From an uncultured Clostridia bacterium (GTDB taxonomy: Bacteria > Bacillota > Clostridia > Oscillospirales > Acutalibacteraceae): 37,071 nucleotides of DNA. Position 1 is the first letter of the stretch. Every line of letters begins with the position of its first letter. The stretch spans positions 1 through 37,071 of the forward strand of contig CANQBK010000015.1 of NCBI GenBank assembly GCA_947589485.1, given 5' to 3'. Below, piece after piece: positions 9,301 through 15,707 of the stretch. The translations under genes and the position numbers were made by a program. The notes beneath the pieces were generated by a model. It made no database searches and had not been told where the DNA came from. It worked only from the letters and a program-made list of their open reading frames with translations.

Positions 9301-10231
9301 GACGGTTCAGTACCTCTCCGTAAAAATAAACGCCGTCATAGCCGTTTACCTCTTTATAGTGGGCTCTTGCGCCGTCAAGGACAACGTCCCAAAAATCACT
9401 TGCAAATTTTGGGTCGTCGGCAGGTGTTTCTATATGCTTTGCGGCATCGAAACGAAAACCGTCGGCTCCGCAGTCTATGCACTCGTTAAGCAAGCCTAAA
9501 ACCATATTCTGTACGCGCTTGTCACCCGTATTAAGATCGGGCATACCCATATTTCCTTGAGTAACGTCAAAACGTCCGTCACTTGAATGTGTCCACGAAG
9601 TGCTTATATGCCAATAAGTCGGGTCAATAAGCATATCCGGTTCCCAAAATTCTCCGACTTGTTTTGATATATCTCCCATTACCGTTTCGACATCGCCTAT
9701 TTTATATCCTTGAATGTTTCCCATGTGGTTAGCAACAATGTCAACAATAACCTTTACACCGTATTTTTCCGCTTCATCGCACATTGCCTTAAATTCAGCC
9801 TTTGTACCCAACCATGTGTGACCGTTATCGCACACGGAAAATGTAACGGGCTGATAGAATTTCCACCAGTTGCCGTCATAACCGCCTGTGCCGTCGGGAA
9901 TACCTACATTGCCGTAAGCGACGCCCTCCCAATAGTAATCCTTAGGCTGTTGTACGGGCGATGTTTGGACAGATGTATAGCCTGCCGCCGCAATATCCTT
10001 CATATATTTTTTGATATTGTTGTACGACCAGTTCCAACAATGAAGGATAACACCTTTTTGCGATGTGCTTGCAAGCCCGTAGTTTGTACGTTCCGTCGCC
10101 GCATTTGTCTGCAAAGCAAACGCACTGCCGATACCTGCAAACGACGTACCGACAATTGCCGCAGACAGCACGGACGCCGCTATTTTGTGTACGACTGCAT
10201 TATGCTTACGCAGATATTTTTTTGACTTCAC
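6323..10231 (-). CDS. Secreted alpha-amylase (GH13) with CBM26-like module and tandem Ig-like repeats
   Basis: Extracellular endo-acting starch hydrolase. The frame is open from 10285, but the ATG pair at 10244-10249 has no ribosome binding site. The GTG at 10229-10231 has GGGAG eight bases upstream and begins a classic signal peptide (MKSKKYLRKHN, then a hydrophobic core ending near AFALQTNAA), giving 1302 residues. The catalytic domain (about 50-450) resembles Bacillus AmyE (GH13_28), with VDIVANH (163-169), nucleophile Asp262 in GFRFDAAKH, acid/base Glu306 in FYGEVL and Asp371 in ESHDTYM. An Ig-like region follows, then a CBM26-like starch-binding module (about 655-735), one divergent Ig-like domain, and five nearly identical 94-residue repeats to the C-terminus. 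No dockerin, sortase or SLH signal is present, so the enzyme is probably released or held by starch. It has its own promoter and terminator. Confidence 0.95.
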   Translation of the reverse strand: MKSKKYLRKHNAVVHKIAASVLSAAIVGTSFAGIGSAFALQTNAATERTNYGLASTSQKGVILHCWNWSYNNIKKYMKDIAAAGYTSVQTSPVQQPKDYYWEGVAYGNVGIPDGTGGYDGNWWKFYQPVTFSVCDNGHTWLGTKAEFKAMCDEAEKYGVKVIVDIVANHMGNIQGYKIGDVETVMGDISKQVGEFWEPDMLIDPTYWHISTSWTHSSDGRFDVTQGNMGMPDLNTGDKRVQNMVLGLLNECIDCGADGFRFDAAKHIETPADDPKFASDFWDVVLDGARAHYKEVNGYDGVYFYGEVLNRLDDSKAEAYYRSKMSITDNSTSDNLRNSVINGQVSALSTSGYCGYIAGQGDKCVLWAESHDTYMGGGSSYDACDADIKKTWAIIASRKDSTGLFFARPYYSKDILAGDVSKARQSTSVILENIGEQTQLGDVGSLTWADPEVVAVNRFRNFFVGSSEKLGSSGNTAYNMRGNTGIVIVRGEGPGPVSLNVGMANGTYTDQITGEKFTVSGGTIKGEIKNANGIAVIYNPTVDYGTVDPVQPSVLRISASTADGKSTFNTNTVDVTMSVQGAKTASYTTSEGASGTFTTEKTIKIGALTATDGSVTLTVNAKADDGTSKSKSYTFTKKGKRVGYPILNSGGVVFDNSEYKWSKVYCYVYDSAKKNNAGWPGIEMTEENGDYWSYEIPSTLSGTVYVIFSNGSGVQYPSGEGLKMDASEKKLFVSNALTDLPKSTESLSISFTATPSTVSLGNSVTLKAVPSNNKGTVKYSFIASDGTVISSSSTSNTCQWTPKKTGTYIVAVNAVDSESDITATKTIKVVQSSDVGLTNSTSISSKNITLGDSVTFKVTASGGTSPYTYSLYYKKTSDTIWTTAKAYGTASTMTLKPTQAGTYDVCTKVKDSKGTVAKIYDVITVTSTKALTNSTSISSKNITLGNSITFKVTASGGTSPYSYGLYYKKTSDTSWTTAKAYGTASTMTLKPTKTGTYDVCTKVKDSKGTVAKIYDVITVTDNKKLTNSTSISSKNITLGNSVTFKVTASGGTSPYTYSLYYKKTSDTSWTTAKAYGTASTMTLKPTKTGTYDVCTKVKDSKGTVAKIYDVITVTGTKALTNSTSISSKNIPLGNSITFKVTASGGTSPYSYGLYYKKTSDTSWTTAKSYGTASTMTLKPTKTGTYDVCTKVKDSKGTIAKIYDVITVTSTKALTNSTSISSKSITLGNSITFKVTASGGTSPYSYGLYYKKTSDTSWTTAKSYGTASTMTLKPTKTGTYDICTKVKDSKGTIAKQYFTVTVSK
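6326..7726 (-). repeat. Five tandem 282-bp repeats coding Ig-like domains
   Basis: Five in-frame copies of a 94-residue unit (the last is 91) beginning LTNSTSISSKNITLGNS and containing SGGTSPY, YYKKTSD and TKVKDSKGT. Copies 1 and 3 carry YTYSLYY, while copies 2, 4 and 5 carry YSYGLYY, an A-B-A-B-B pattern. The copies are almost identical at the DNA level too, pointing to recent duplication or ongoing homogenisation. The unit resembles the triple-tyrosine/Ig-like domains common in Ruminococcus secreted proteins. Confidence 0.9.
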
Positions 10232-10301
10232 TGAAAACTCTCCCATCATAAAAATTTTTGAAAATATGTTTCTGCACGGTACCAATAATATTTCCGTACT
10301 T

Positions 10302-10330
10302 ATTCTACAACTGTTTTTAATATTTGTAAA
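10302..10330 (-). promoter_or_regulatory. Sigma-A-type promoter of the amylase gene
   Basis: On the minus strand TTTACA (10330-10325), a 17-base spacer, then TAGAAT (10307-10302). The leader to the GTG start is about 65 bases. The 12-mer that includes this -35 box is repeated exactly at 10420-10431, where a TTTACA-17-TTATGT pair could form a weaker second promoter. Confidence 0.6.
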
Positions 10331-10357
10331 ATTCGCATTTAGGATAAATCAGAAACG

Positions 10358-10370
10358 ATGTAACCTACAT
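10358..10370. promoter_or_regulatory. Short inverted repeat upstream of the amylase promoter
   Basis: ATGTA-ACC-TACAT, a 5-3-5 inverted repeat 28 bases upstream of the -35 box. It could be a regulator site; it does not match the CcpA cre consensus I know. The surrounding 10232-10580 is AT-rich and otherwise shows no gene. Confidence 0.25.
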
Positions 10371-10580
10371 TTACCCGATAAAGACCAAAATATAAGCATT
10401 TTACATAACAAAGGTAAATAATATTTGTAAATTATACATTATGATTTTTCTCGATTTTTATATAACCGTCAAATAAGCAAAACGTTTATTATACCGTTTA
10501 GACAACAATTATTTTTGTTTAGTTGCACAATTTACCGTGTTGATGTTTGTATTTTTTAATATCGTTTTCGGGTTAAAATA

Positions 10581-10631
10581 AAAAACGCGCAAAGCCGTTG
10601 TTTGAAATGTATACTGCTCTGCGCGATTTTT
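10581..10631 (-). terminator. Intrinsic terminator of nrdD-nrdG
   Basis: Long stem in which ATCGCGCAGAGC pairs with GCTTTGCGCGTT on the minus strand, ending in a run of T. It begins just past the nrdG stop codon at 10637. Confidence 0.75.
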
Positions 10632-10636
10632 GTTTA

Positions 10637-11173
10637 TTATATTTTCCTGCTGCGGTTCTCCCACAAAACCGTCCTGTTTTCCGTAAGGGATTTTTTGACA
10701 TCAATTATACGCTGATTTGACGAACCGCAAAATGCAAGCGATATATCTTTCAATTCTTCAATAAATCTTCCGTCAACCAATATATCTAAATATGAAATCA
10801 ACTCGTCGGTACAGTCACAATATGCTCTGCCGCCCTTTATAATATCTTTATCAAATGTATATCCCGTATAACACCATATACTTTTTTGAGGATATGTTTT
10901 CCTTACTCTGCGGATAAACGGCAATAAAACCTTTTGGTTTTCTTTTTCAAACGGCTCCCCGCCCAACAGTGATAAACCGTCGATATAATCAGGAGAAAGC
11001 ATATCTATTATTTGATTTTCAACATTTGGCGTAAACGGTTCTCCGTATCCGAAGTCCCACGTTTCGGAGTTAAAGCACCCTTTGCAGTGATGCGTACAGC
11101 CCGATACAAAAAGGGATACCCTTACTCCCTCGCCGTTGGCAATGTCAAACTGTTTGATATTCCCGTAATTCAT
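10637..11173 (-). CDS. nrdG: Anaerobic ribonucleotide reductase activating protein (radical SAM)
   Basis: Uses a [4Fe-4S] cluster and S-adenosylmethionine to create the glycyl radical on NrdD. The 178-residue protein carries the radical-SAM motif CTHHCKGC with cysteines 26, 30 and 33, and the GGEPF motif that contacts SAM. The start ATG lies one base after the nrdD stop, with AAAGGGTG about 13 bases upstream, so the two genes are co-transcribed and likely translationally coupled. The pair supplies deoxyribonucleotides without oxygen. The transcript ends at the hairpin at 10581-10631. Confidence 0.95.
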   Translation of the reverse strand: MNYGNIKQFDIANGEGVRVSLFVSGCTHHCKGCFNSETWDFGYGEPFTPNVENQIIDMLSPDYIDGLSLLGGEPFEKENQKVLLPFIRRVRKTYPQKSIWCYTGYTFDKDIIKGGRAYCDCTDELISYLDILVDGRFIEELKDISLAFCGSSNQRIIDVKKSLTENRTVLWENRSRKI

Positions 11174-11174
11174 A

Positions 11175-13349
11175 TTACAGATGAAGCACCCTTTCCTTTA
11201 TTTCTTGGGTACGACCTTGGTTCCAAAATTGTGTTCCGATATATCCGCACGTTCTGCGAGCTACATTCAATTTATTTTGGTCACGGTTATGACATTTCGG
11301 ACATTCCCATACCAGTTTTCCGTCATCATCGGTAACAATACTAATTTCTCCGTCATATCCGCATACTTGGCAATAATCGCTTTTGGTGTTAAGCTCGGCA
11401 TACATAATATTTTCGTAAATAAATTTTATTACGTCCAACACTGCCGGAATATTATCCTGCATATTCGGCACCTCTACATAGCTTATTGCGCCGCCCGGAG
11501 AAAGCGTCTGAAATTCCGATTCGAGTTTCAGCTTATCGAAAGCGTTTATTTCTTCGGTAACGTGGACATGGTAACTGTTTGTGATATAATTTTTATCGGT
11601 AATACCCTCTATTATTCCAAAACGCTTTTGCAGGCATTTTGCAAATTTATATGTTGTGCTTTCAAGCGGAGTACCGTAAATACTGTAATCTATGTTTTCC
11701 TCTTTCTTCCAACGAGCGCAATAATCATTCAGTTTCTTCATAATTTCAAGACCGAGCTTTTTACCCTCTTCCTCGGTAAGTTTTTTGCCTATAAGACTGT
11801 AAACACACTCCCATAGTCCGGCATATCCGAGGGAAAGCGTCGAATACCCTCCGTACAGCAGTTCGTCAATGGGCTGACCTTTTTTAAGGCGGGAAATTGC
11901 ACCGTACTGCCACAAAATCGGAGCGGCGTCGGATAATGTTCCTTTCAATCTTTTGTGCCGTTCTTTAAGCGCACGGTGGCAAAGATCCATTCTTTCGTCA
12001 AAAATTTCCCAAAACTTTGTCATATCCTTGTTTGCGCTCAATCCTATGTCAACAAGGTTAACGGTTACAACGCCTTGGTTAAATCTGCCGTAATATTTTG
12101 GTTTGCCGTCCTTGTCTACATAAGGTGTAAGAAAACTGCGGCAACCCATACAAGTGTAGCAATGACCCTCACCGTTTTTGTCGATTTTGTTTTTCAGCAT
12201 AACCTTTTCGGAAATATAATCCGGAACCATTCTTTTTGCGGTACATTTTGCGGCAAGCTCGGTAAGGTACCAGTATTTACTTCCCTCTGTTATGTTATCC
12301 TCTTCAAGCACATATATCAGCTTAGGAAACGCCGGAGTTATCCATACTCCCGATTCATTTTTTACTCCCGTGTGCCGCTGACGGAGTGTTTCTTCGATTA
12401 TCATTGCAAGGTCTTTCTTTTCCTGTTCGCTTTTTGCCTCGTTAAGATACATAAATACAGTAACAAACGGTGCCTGACCGTTTGTTGTAAGGAGTGTAAC
12501 GACCTGATATTGAATTGTTTGTACACCCTTGGTAATTTCTTTGCGAAGTCTTTCTTCCACTATTTTATCAATAGATTCCTTAGAAACAGTACATTTAAGC
12601 TCTTCAAGCTCTGCAATAAGTTCTTTTCTGATTTTTTCCCTTGAGATTTGAACAAACGGCGCAAGATGAGCAAGGCTTATACTTTGACCGCCGTACTGAT
12701 TGCTTGCGACCTGAGCAATAATCTGCGTTGCTATGTTGCAGGCTGTTGAAAAGCTGTGGGGCTTTTCTATAAGCGTTTCGCTTATAACTGTTCCGTTTTG
12801 GAGCATATCTTCAAGGTTGACGAGATCGCAATTGTGCATGTGCTGTGCAAAATAGTCGGTATCGTGAAAATGTATAAGTCCTTTTTCGTGCGCCTCAACA
12901 ATATCGGGCGGCAGGAGTATACGTTTTGTAAGATCCTTGCTTACCTCGCCTGCCATATAGTCACGCTGTACGCTGTTTACGGTAGGATTTTTATTTGAAT
13001 TTTCCTGCTTAACTTCTTCATTGTTGCACTCGATAAGAGTAAGTATTTTGTTATCCGTTGTGTTGGAACGACGGACAAGAGAACGTGTATAGCGGTAGCG
13101 GACATAATTTTTGGCAAGCTCAAACGCACCCTTTGACATAATCTGATCTTCTACCATATCCTGTATTTCCTCAACGGATACGGCTCTGCCCATTTTATTG
13201 CACTTGTACTCTACATACTCGGCAATATCTTTTATTTGCTCAGGGGTCAGATATTTTTTTGCTGATGCGTTATTTGCCTTGGTTACGGCATTTATAATTT
13301 TCTCTCCGTTAAATATTTCCTCCGATGAATTTCTTTTTATTATCTTCAT
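11175..13349 (-). CDS. nrdD: Anaerobic ribonucleoside-triphosphate reductase (class III)
   Basis: Reduces ribonucleoside triphosphates to deoxyribonucleotides with a glycyl radical. The frame is open from 13424, but the ATG at 13347-13349 has GGGAG eight bases upstream and begins with the ATP-cone (MKIIKRNSSEEIFNGEKI), giving 724 residues. An N-terminal ATP-cone (about 1-90) is followed by the ten-stranded barrel and a C-terminal zinc site (CQVCG and CPKC). The radical loop RRTCGYIG contains the predicted radical Gly702. The enzyme is inactivated by oxygen, which marks an anaerobic lifestyle. Its promoter region is shared with the divergent Crp/Fnr-type gene at 13496, and a palindrome lies where a class II activator would bind. 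Confidence 0.96.
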   Translation of the reverse strand: MKIIKRNSSEEIFNGEKIINAVTKANNASAKKYLTPEQIKDIAEYVEYKCNKMGRAVSVEEIQDMVEDQIMSKGAFELAKNYVRYRYTRSLVRRSNTTDNKILTLIECNNEEVKQENSNKNPTVNSVQRDYMAGEVSKDLTKRILLPPDIVEAHEKGLIHFHDTDYFAQHMHNCDLVNLEDMLQNGTVISETLIEKPHSFSTACNIATQIIAQVASNQYGGQSISLAHLAPFVQISREKIRKELIAELEELKCTVSKESIDKIVEERLRKEITKGVQTIQYQVVTLLTTNGQAPFVTVFMYLNEAKSEQEKKDLAMIIEETLRQRHTGVKNESGVWITPAFPKLIYVLEEDNITEGSKYWYLTELAAKCTAKRMVPDYISEKVMLKNKIDKNGEGHCYTCMGCRSFLTPYVDKDGKPKYYGRFNQGVVTVNLVDIGLSANKDMTKFWEIFDERMDLCHRALKERHKRLKGTLSDAAPILWQYGAISRLKKGQPIDELLYGGYSTLSLGYAGLWECVYSLIGKKLTEEEGKKLGLEIMKKLNDYCARWKKEENIDYSIYGTPLESTTYKFAKCLQKRFGIIEGITDKNYITNSYHVHVTEEINAFDKLKLESEFQTLSPGGAISYVEVPNMQDNIPAVLDVIKFIYENIMYAELNTKSDYCQVCGYDGEISIVTDDDGKLVWECPKCHNRDQNKLNVARRTCGYIGTQFWNQGRTQEIKERVLHL

Positions 13350-13382
13350 AATTACATCTCCCTGTTTTAAGGTTTGGTCTAT

Positions 13383-13388
13383 ATTGTA
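13383..13388 (-). promoter_or_regulatory. -10 element of the nrdD promoter
   Basis: TACAAT on the minus strand, about 34 bases before the nrdD start. No good -35 hexamer sits 16-18 bases upstream (AAGTGC at best), as is typical of activator-dependent promoters. The predicted transcription start is near 13376. Confidence 0.5.
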
Positions 13389-13411
13389 GCGCAAAAGGAG
13401 CGCAAGCACTT

Positions 13412-13425
13412 GTTGCAAATGCAAC
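13412..13425. promoter_or_regulatory. Crp/Fnr-type palindromic operator shared by divergent promoters
   Basis: GTTGCA-AA-TGCAAC, a 14-bp palindrome with the 5-4-5 spacing typical of FNR-family sites. Its centre is about 42 bases upstream of the predicted nrdD start, the class II activation position. It also overlaps the -35 box of the regulator gene, where binding would repress. The binding protein is inferred to be the product of 13496-14140. Confidence 0.6.
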
Positions 13426-13441
13426 TAATTTATTGTATAAT
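13413..13441 (+). promoter_or_regulatory. Sigma-A-type promoter of the Crp/Fnr-type regulator
   Basis: TTGCAA (13413-13418), a 17-base spacer and the perfect TATAAT (13436-13441), 55 bases before the ATG. The -35 box lies inside the palindrome at 13412-13425, which suggests autorepression. Confidence 0.7.
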
Positions 13442-13495
13442 ACAATATATAGCGTTTTATACAAAAATGTAATACATAATATAGGATGATACTAA

Positions 13496-14140
13496 ATGAA
13501 TAAATATTCGTATTTAAGCAGAAAATTACCTTATGAAACATATCAATTTTTAAAATGGGTCGGAGCCGAAAAGCAACACCAAAAAAAAGGCAAAATGATT
13601 ATTCAAATGAACGGCGACTGTTCCGATTTATACATTGTCGAAGAGGGTATGCTGTACCTTATCGGAATAAACTCTTTCGGGGAAAAAAGCATTTCCGATT
13701 ATTATGAACCGGGGGACATATTCGGCACTGTATTTTTTTCGGGCAAAACTGCAAATTTATACTATGTAGCGACAAAAACCGATTGTGATATACAAAAGTT
13801 CTCTTATAAAATGTTAACAAAAAGATACGATGACAATTCCGTAAAATACTTAAATCATATAAATGATTTAATTCTTTCGTCAATTCGACGAAACAACACG
13901 CATAACGACATTCTTATGCAAAGAACAATAAGAAATAAGTTAATCACATATTTTAACTATATTTCAGCGCAAAATAACAGCAGTGATATTTATTTGCCCC
14001 TAACATTGTCCGATATTGCCGACTACATTTCGGTTGACAGAAGTGCCATGATGCGTGAAATCAAAAAAATGAATACAGACGGCATTATCTCTTCAAAAGG
14101 ACAAAAAATAACTCTTCTTAAAACGCCCTCAAAGACTTAA
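13496..14140 (+). CDS. Crp/Fnr-family transcriptional regulator
   Basis: A 214-residue cytoplasmic regulator. The N-terminal half (about 20-115) has the cyclic-nucleotide-binding-type beta-roll pattern, including YEPGDIFGTVFF. It is followed by a dimerisation helix and a C-terminal winged helix-turn-helix (about 165-208) with TLSDIADYISVDRSAMMREI as the DNA-binding motif. Only two cysteines (42 and 97) are present, so it lacks the four-cysteine [4Fe-4S] ligand set of oxygen-sensing FNR; the effector is unknown. It is divergent from nrdDG. A palindrome of FNR-like geometry between them suggests that it activates nrdDG and represses itself (inference). AGGA lies nine bases before the ATG. Confidence 0.88.
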   Translation: MNKYSYLSRKLPYETYQFLKWVGAEKQHQKKGKMIIQMNGDCSDLYIVEEGMLYLIGINSFGEKSISDYYEPGDIFGTVFFSGKTANLYYVATKTDCDIQKFSYKMLTKRYDDNSVKYLNHINDLILSSIRRNNTHNDILMQRTIRNKLITYFNYISAQNNSSDIYLPLTLSDIADYISVDRSAMMREIKKMNTDGIISSKGQKITLLKTPSKT

Positions 14141-14141
14141 A

Positions 14142-14701
14142 CGAAACTTTTAATTATGGTTAAAATAACTTACGCCGCGCGAATGTACTTATCGCTTGCA
14201 ATACGAGTGAGCGGAGCGAACGACAACGCGAATTGAGGGCGCAGGCACTGCGCGTTAAGGGCTCCGCCCTTAAAAACCTGCCAAAGGCTCTGCCTTTGGA
14301 ATCCGCAAGCCTTTAAAAAGGCTTGAGCGAAACTTTTAACTATGGGTGCATAAACTAACGCCGCGCGAATGTACCTATTGCTCTCAGTACGAGTGAGCGG
14401 AGCGAACGACAACGCGAATCGACAGTGCGGGCACCGCACCTTGACCGAAACTTTTGACTATGGATACATTAACTTATTGCGCGCGAATGTACCTATCTCT
14501 TGCAGTACGAGCGAACGGAGTGAGCGATAACGCGAATCGCCTGCGCCGGCTCGGCGCCGAAACTTTTAATTTTGGGTGCATAAACTAACGCCGCGCGAAT
14601 GTACCTATCTCTCGCAGTACGAGCGAACGGAGTGAGCGACAACGCGTATCGCCTGCGCCGGCTCGGCGCCGCGAATTGAGGGCGCAGGCACTGCGCCCGC
14701 G
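14142..14701. repeat. GC-rich intergenic tandem repeat array (four units)
   Basis: Four imperfect copies of a unit of about 93 bases start at 14142, 14328, 14446 and 14558. Each begins CGAAACTTTT and contains CGCGCGAATGTAC, then a segment around GAGTGAGCGGAGCGAAC (or the swapped GAGCGAACGGAGTGAGC), then ACGCG(A/T)AT. Short GC-rich spacers such as CTGCGCCGGCTCGGCGCC separate the units. The 186-base first period is due to the repeat copy at 14254-14328 lying between units 1 and 2. No gene is supported here; the minus-strand frames are artefacts of the repeats. The function is unknown. Confidence 0.85.
14254..14328. repeat. Dispersed hairpin-rich intergenic repeat, copy 2 (inverted)
   Basis: Reverse complement of the element at 1-75, with about two differences in 75 bases. 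The same three hairpins are present. It sits between the first and second units of the tandem array, as if inserted there. Confidence 0.8.
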
Positions 14702-14704
14702 AAA

Positions 14705-14734
14705 TAAAACGACAGCTCAATTGCTGTCGTTTTA
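14705..14734. terminator. Bidirectional intrinsic terminator
   Basis: A 12-bp perfect stem TAAAACGACAGC/GCTGTCGTTTTA with a six-base loop, between the converging regulator gene (ends 14140) and the Bax-inhibitor-like gene (stop at 14786). Confidence 0.8.
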
Positions 14735-14785
14735 TAATTACATTTTTTGTTTTAAGGTTGATTACCGTTAAATTTTAGGCAAAAT

Positions 14786-15511
14786 TTATTCATCTCGTGC
14801 AAAAAAACGAAGTATATACAAGAACAGATTTATGAAATCAAGATAAAGCTGAAGTGCTATCGTAATTGAAGAGCGTTGTACCATATCTGTGTTTTGCCCA
14901 AAATAGTAATACCCCTTTTTTATTTTTTGCGTATCAAAAGCCGTAAATCCGGTAAATAAGGCAATTCCGAAAATACTCATAATAAGATCCGACATAGGAA
15001 TATTTATAAATATAGCTATTATTGAATAAATAATTAAAATAATAAGACCTATTATCAAAATCGGACCTATCTTTGTAAGATCACGCTTTGTTAAAAAACC
15101 GTAAACCGAAATGGCGGTAAACATCAGCGCAGTTGCGGCAAATGCGTAAAATACCGTTTCCATACCGTAAACATAAAGAACGGGCGCAACGGTAACCCCA
15201 TTGCATACGGAATAGGCATAAAACAGCACGGTACTTACCGCCGGAGGCAGTTTATAGACAAAAAATCCGAGTACGACAACCAGAATAAGCTCCGTCAAAG
15301 ACACTACCAAATAAATACCTGCGTAGCTCATTATCTGTTCAACTGTAAATCCGTCAAAATACCTCATCAGAAAAAATCCGATTAAAAACGTTAAAGCAAG
15401 CCCCGACGCCATCCACGCATAAACACGCCTGCTGTAATCGGCAAGGCTTATTTGGGAACCTGAAAATTCGGAATACGAAGTATACCTGTTATAATCATTA
15501 TAATTGTTCAT
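14786..15511 (-). CDS. Bax inhibitor-1 / YccA family membrane protein
   Basis: A 241-residue polytopic protein of the BI-1 (UPF0005) family. In bacteria these are linked to membrane protease control (YccA with FtsH) and calcium leak. The start is the ATG at 15509-15511, with AAAGGA seven bases upstream; the longer frame would need an unsupported TTG. A Tyr/Asn-rich N-terminal tail (1-20) is followed by about seven membrane segments, and the family motif FTAFDTQKIKKGYYY is present near the last segments. The end (FINLFLYILRFFARDE) matches the usual BI-1 C-terminus with its acidic residues. A TATAAT lies about 31 bases upstream. The gene stands alone, with the terminator at 14705-14734 downstream. 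Confidence 0.92.
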   Translation of the reverse strand: MNNYNDYNRYTSYSEFSGSQISLADYSRRVYAWMASGLALTFLIGFFLMRYFDGFTVEQIMSYAGIYLVVSLTELILVVVLGFFVYKLPPAVSTVLFYAYSVCNGVTVAPVLYVYGMETVFYAFAATALMFTAISVYGFLTKRDLTKIGPILIIGLIILIIYSIIAIFINIPMSDLIMSIFGIALFTGFTAFDTQKIKKGYYYFGQNTDMVQRSSITIALQLYLDFINLFLYILRFFARDE

Positions 15512-15614
15512 ATATAATTCCTTTCTCAATTTCTATAATATGAAATTATACGGCGATTTATTCCGAAACACTGCAATTGAAATAAAAATTTTAGCCGAGC
15601 AATATCAAACTGTT

Positions 15615-15652
15615 GTGAACTACCCGTCAGCTTTAGACAATGGGTAGTTCAC
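15615..15652. terminator. Strong hairpin downstream of the GH13 gene
   Basis: A perfect 11-bp stem GTGAACTACCC/GGGTAGTTCAC with a 16-base loop, 55 bases past the stop of the minus-strand GH13 gene. There is no clear T-run, so termination is uncertain. The sequence also resembles hairpins at IS200/IS605-type ends, but no transposase is present. Confidence 0.45.
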
Positions 15653-15707
15653 TTAAGAAAGCGACAATAAACGACAGTTCATTATTTTTATATTCAGTCC
15701 AACTGCT

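Noticed and set aside
14170-14720. Two minus-strand frames of 75-89 codons in the GC-rich repeat array
   Set aside because: They arise from the tandem DNA repeats (recurring RYIRAA and LVYAP), have no ribosome binding site and resemble no protein family.
15615-15652. Hairpin resembling an IS200/IS605 end
   Set aside because: No TnpA or TnpB gene and no second end found; treated as a terminator-like hairpin.
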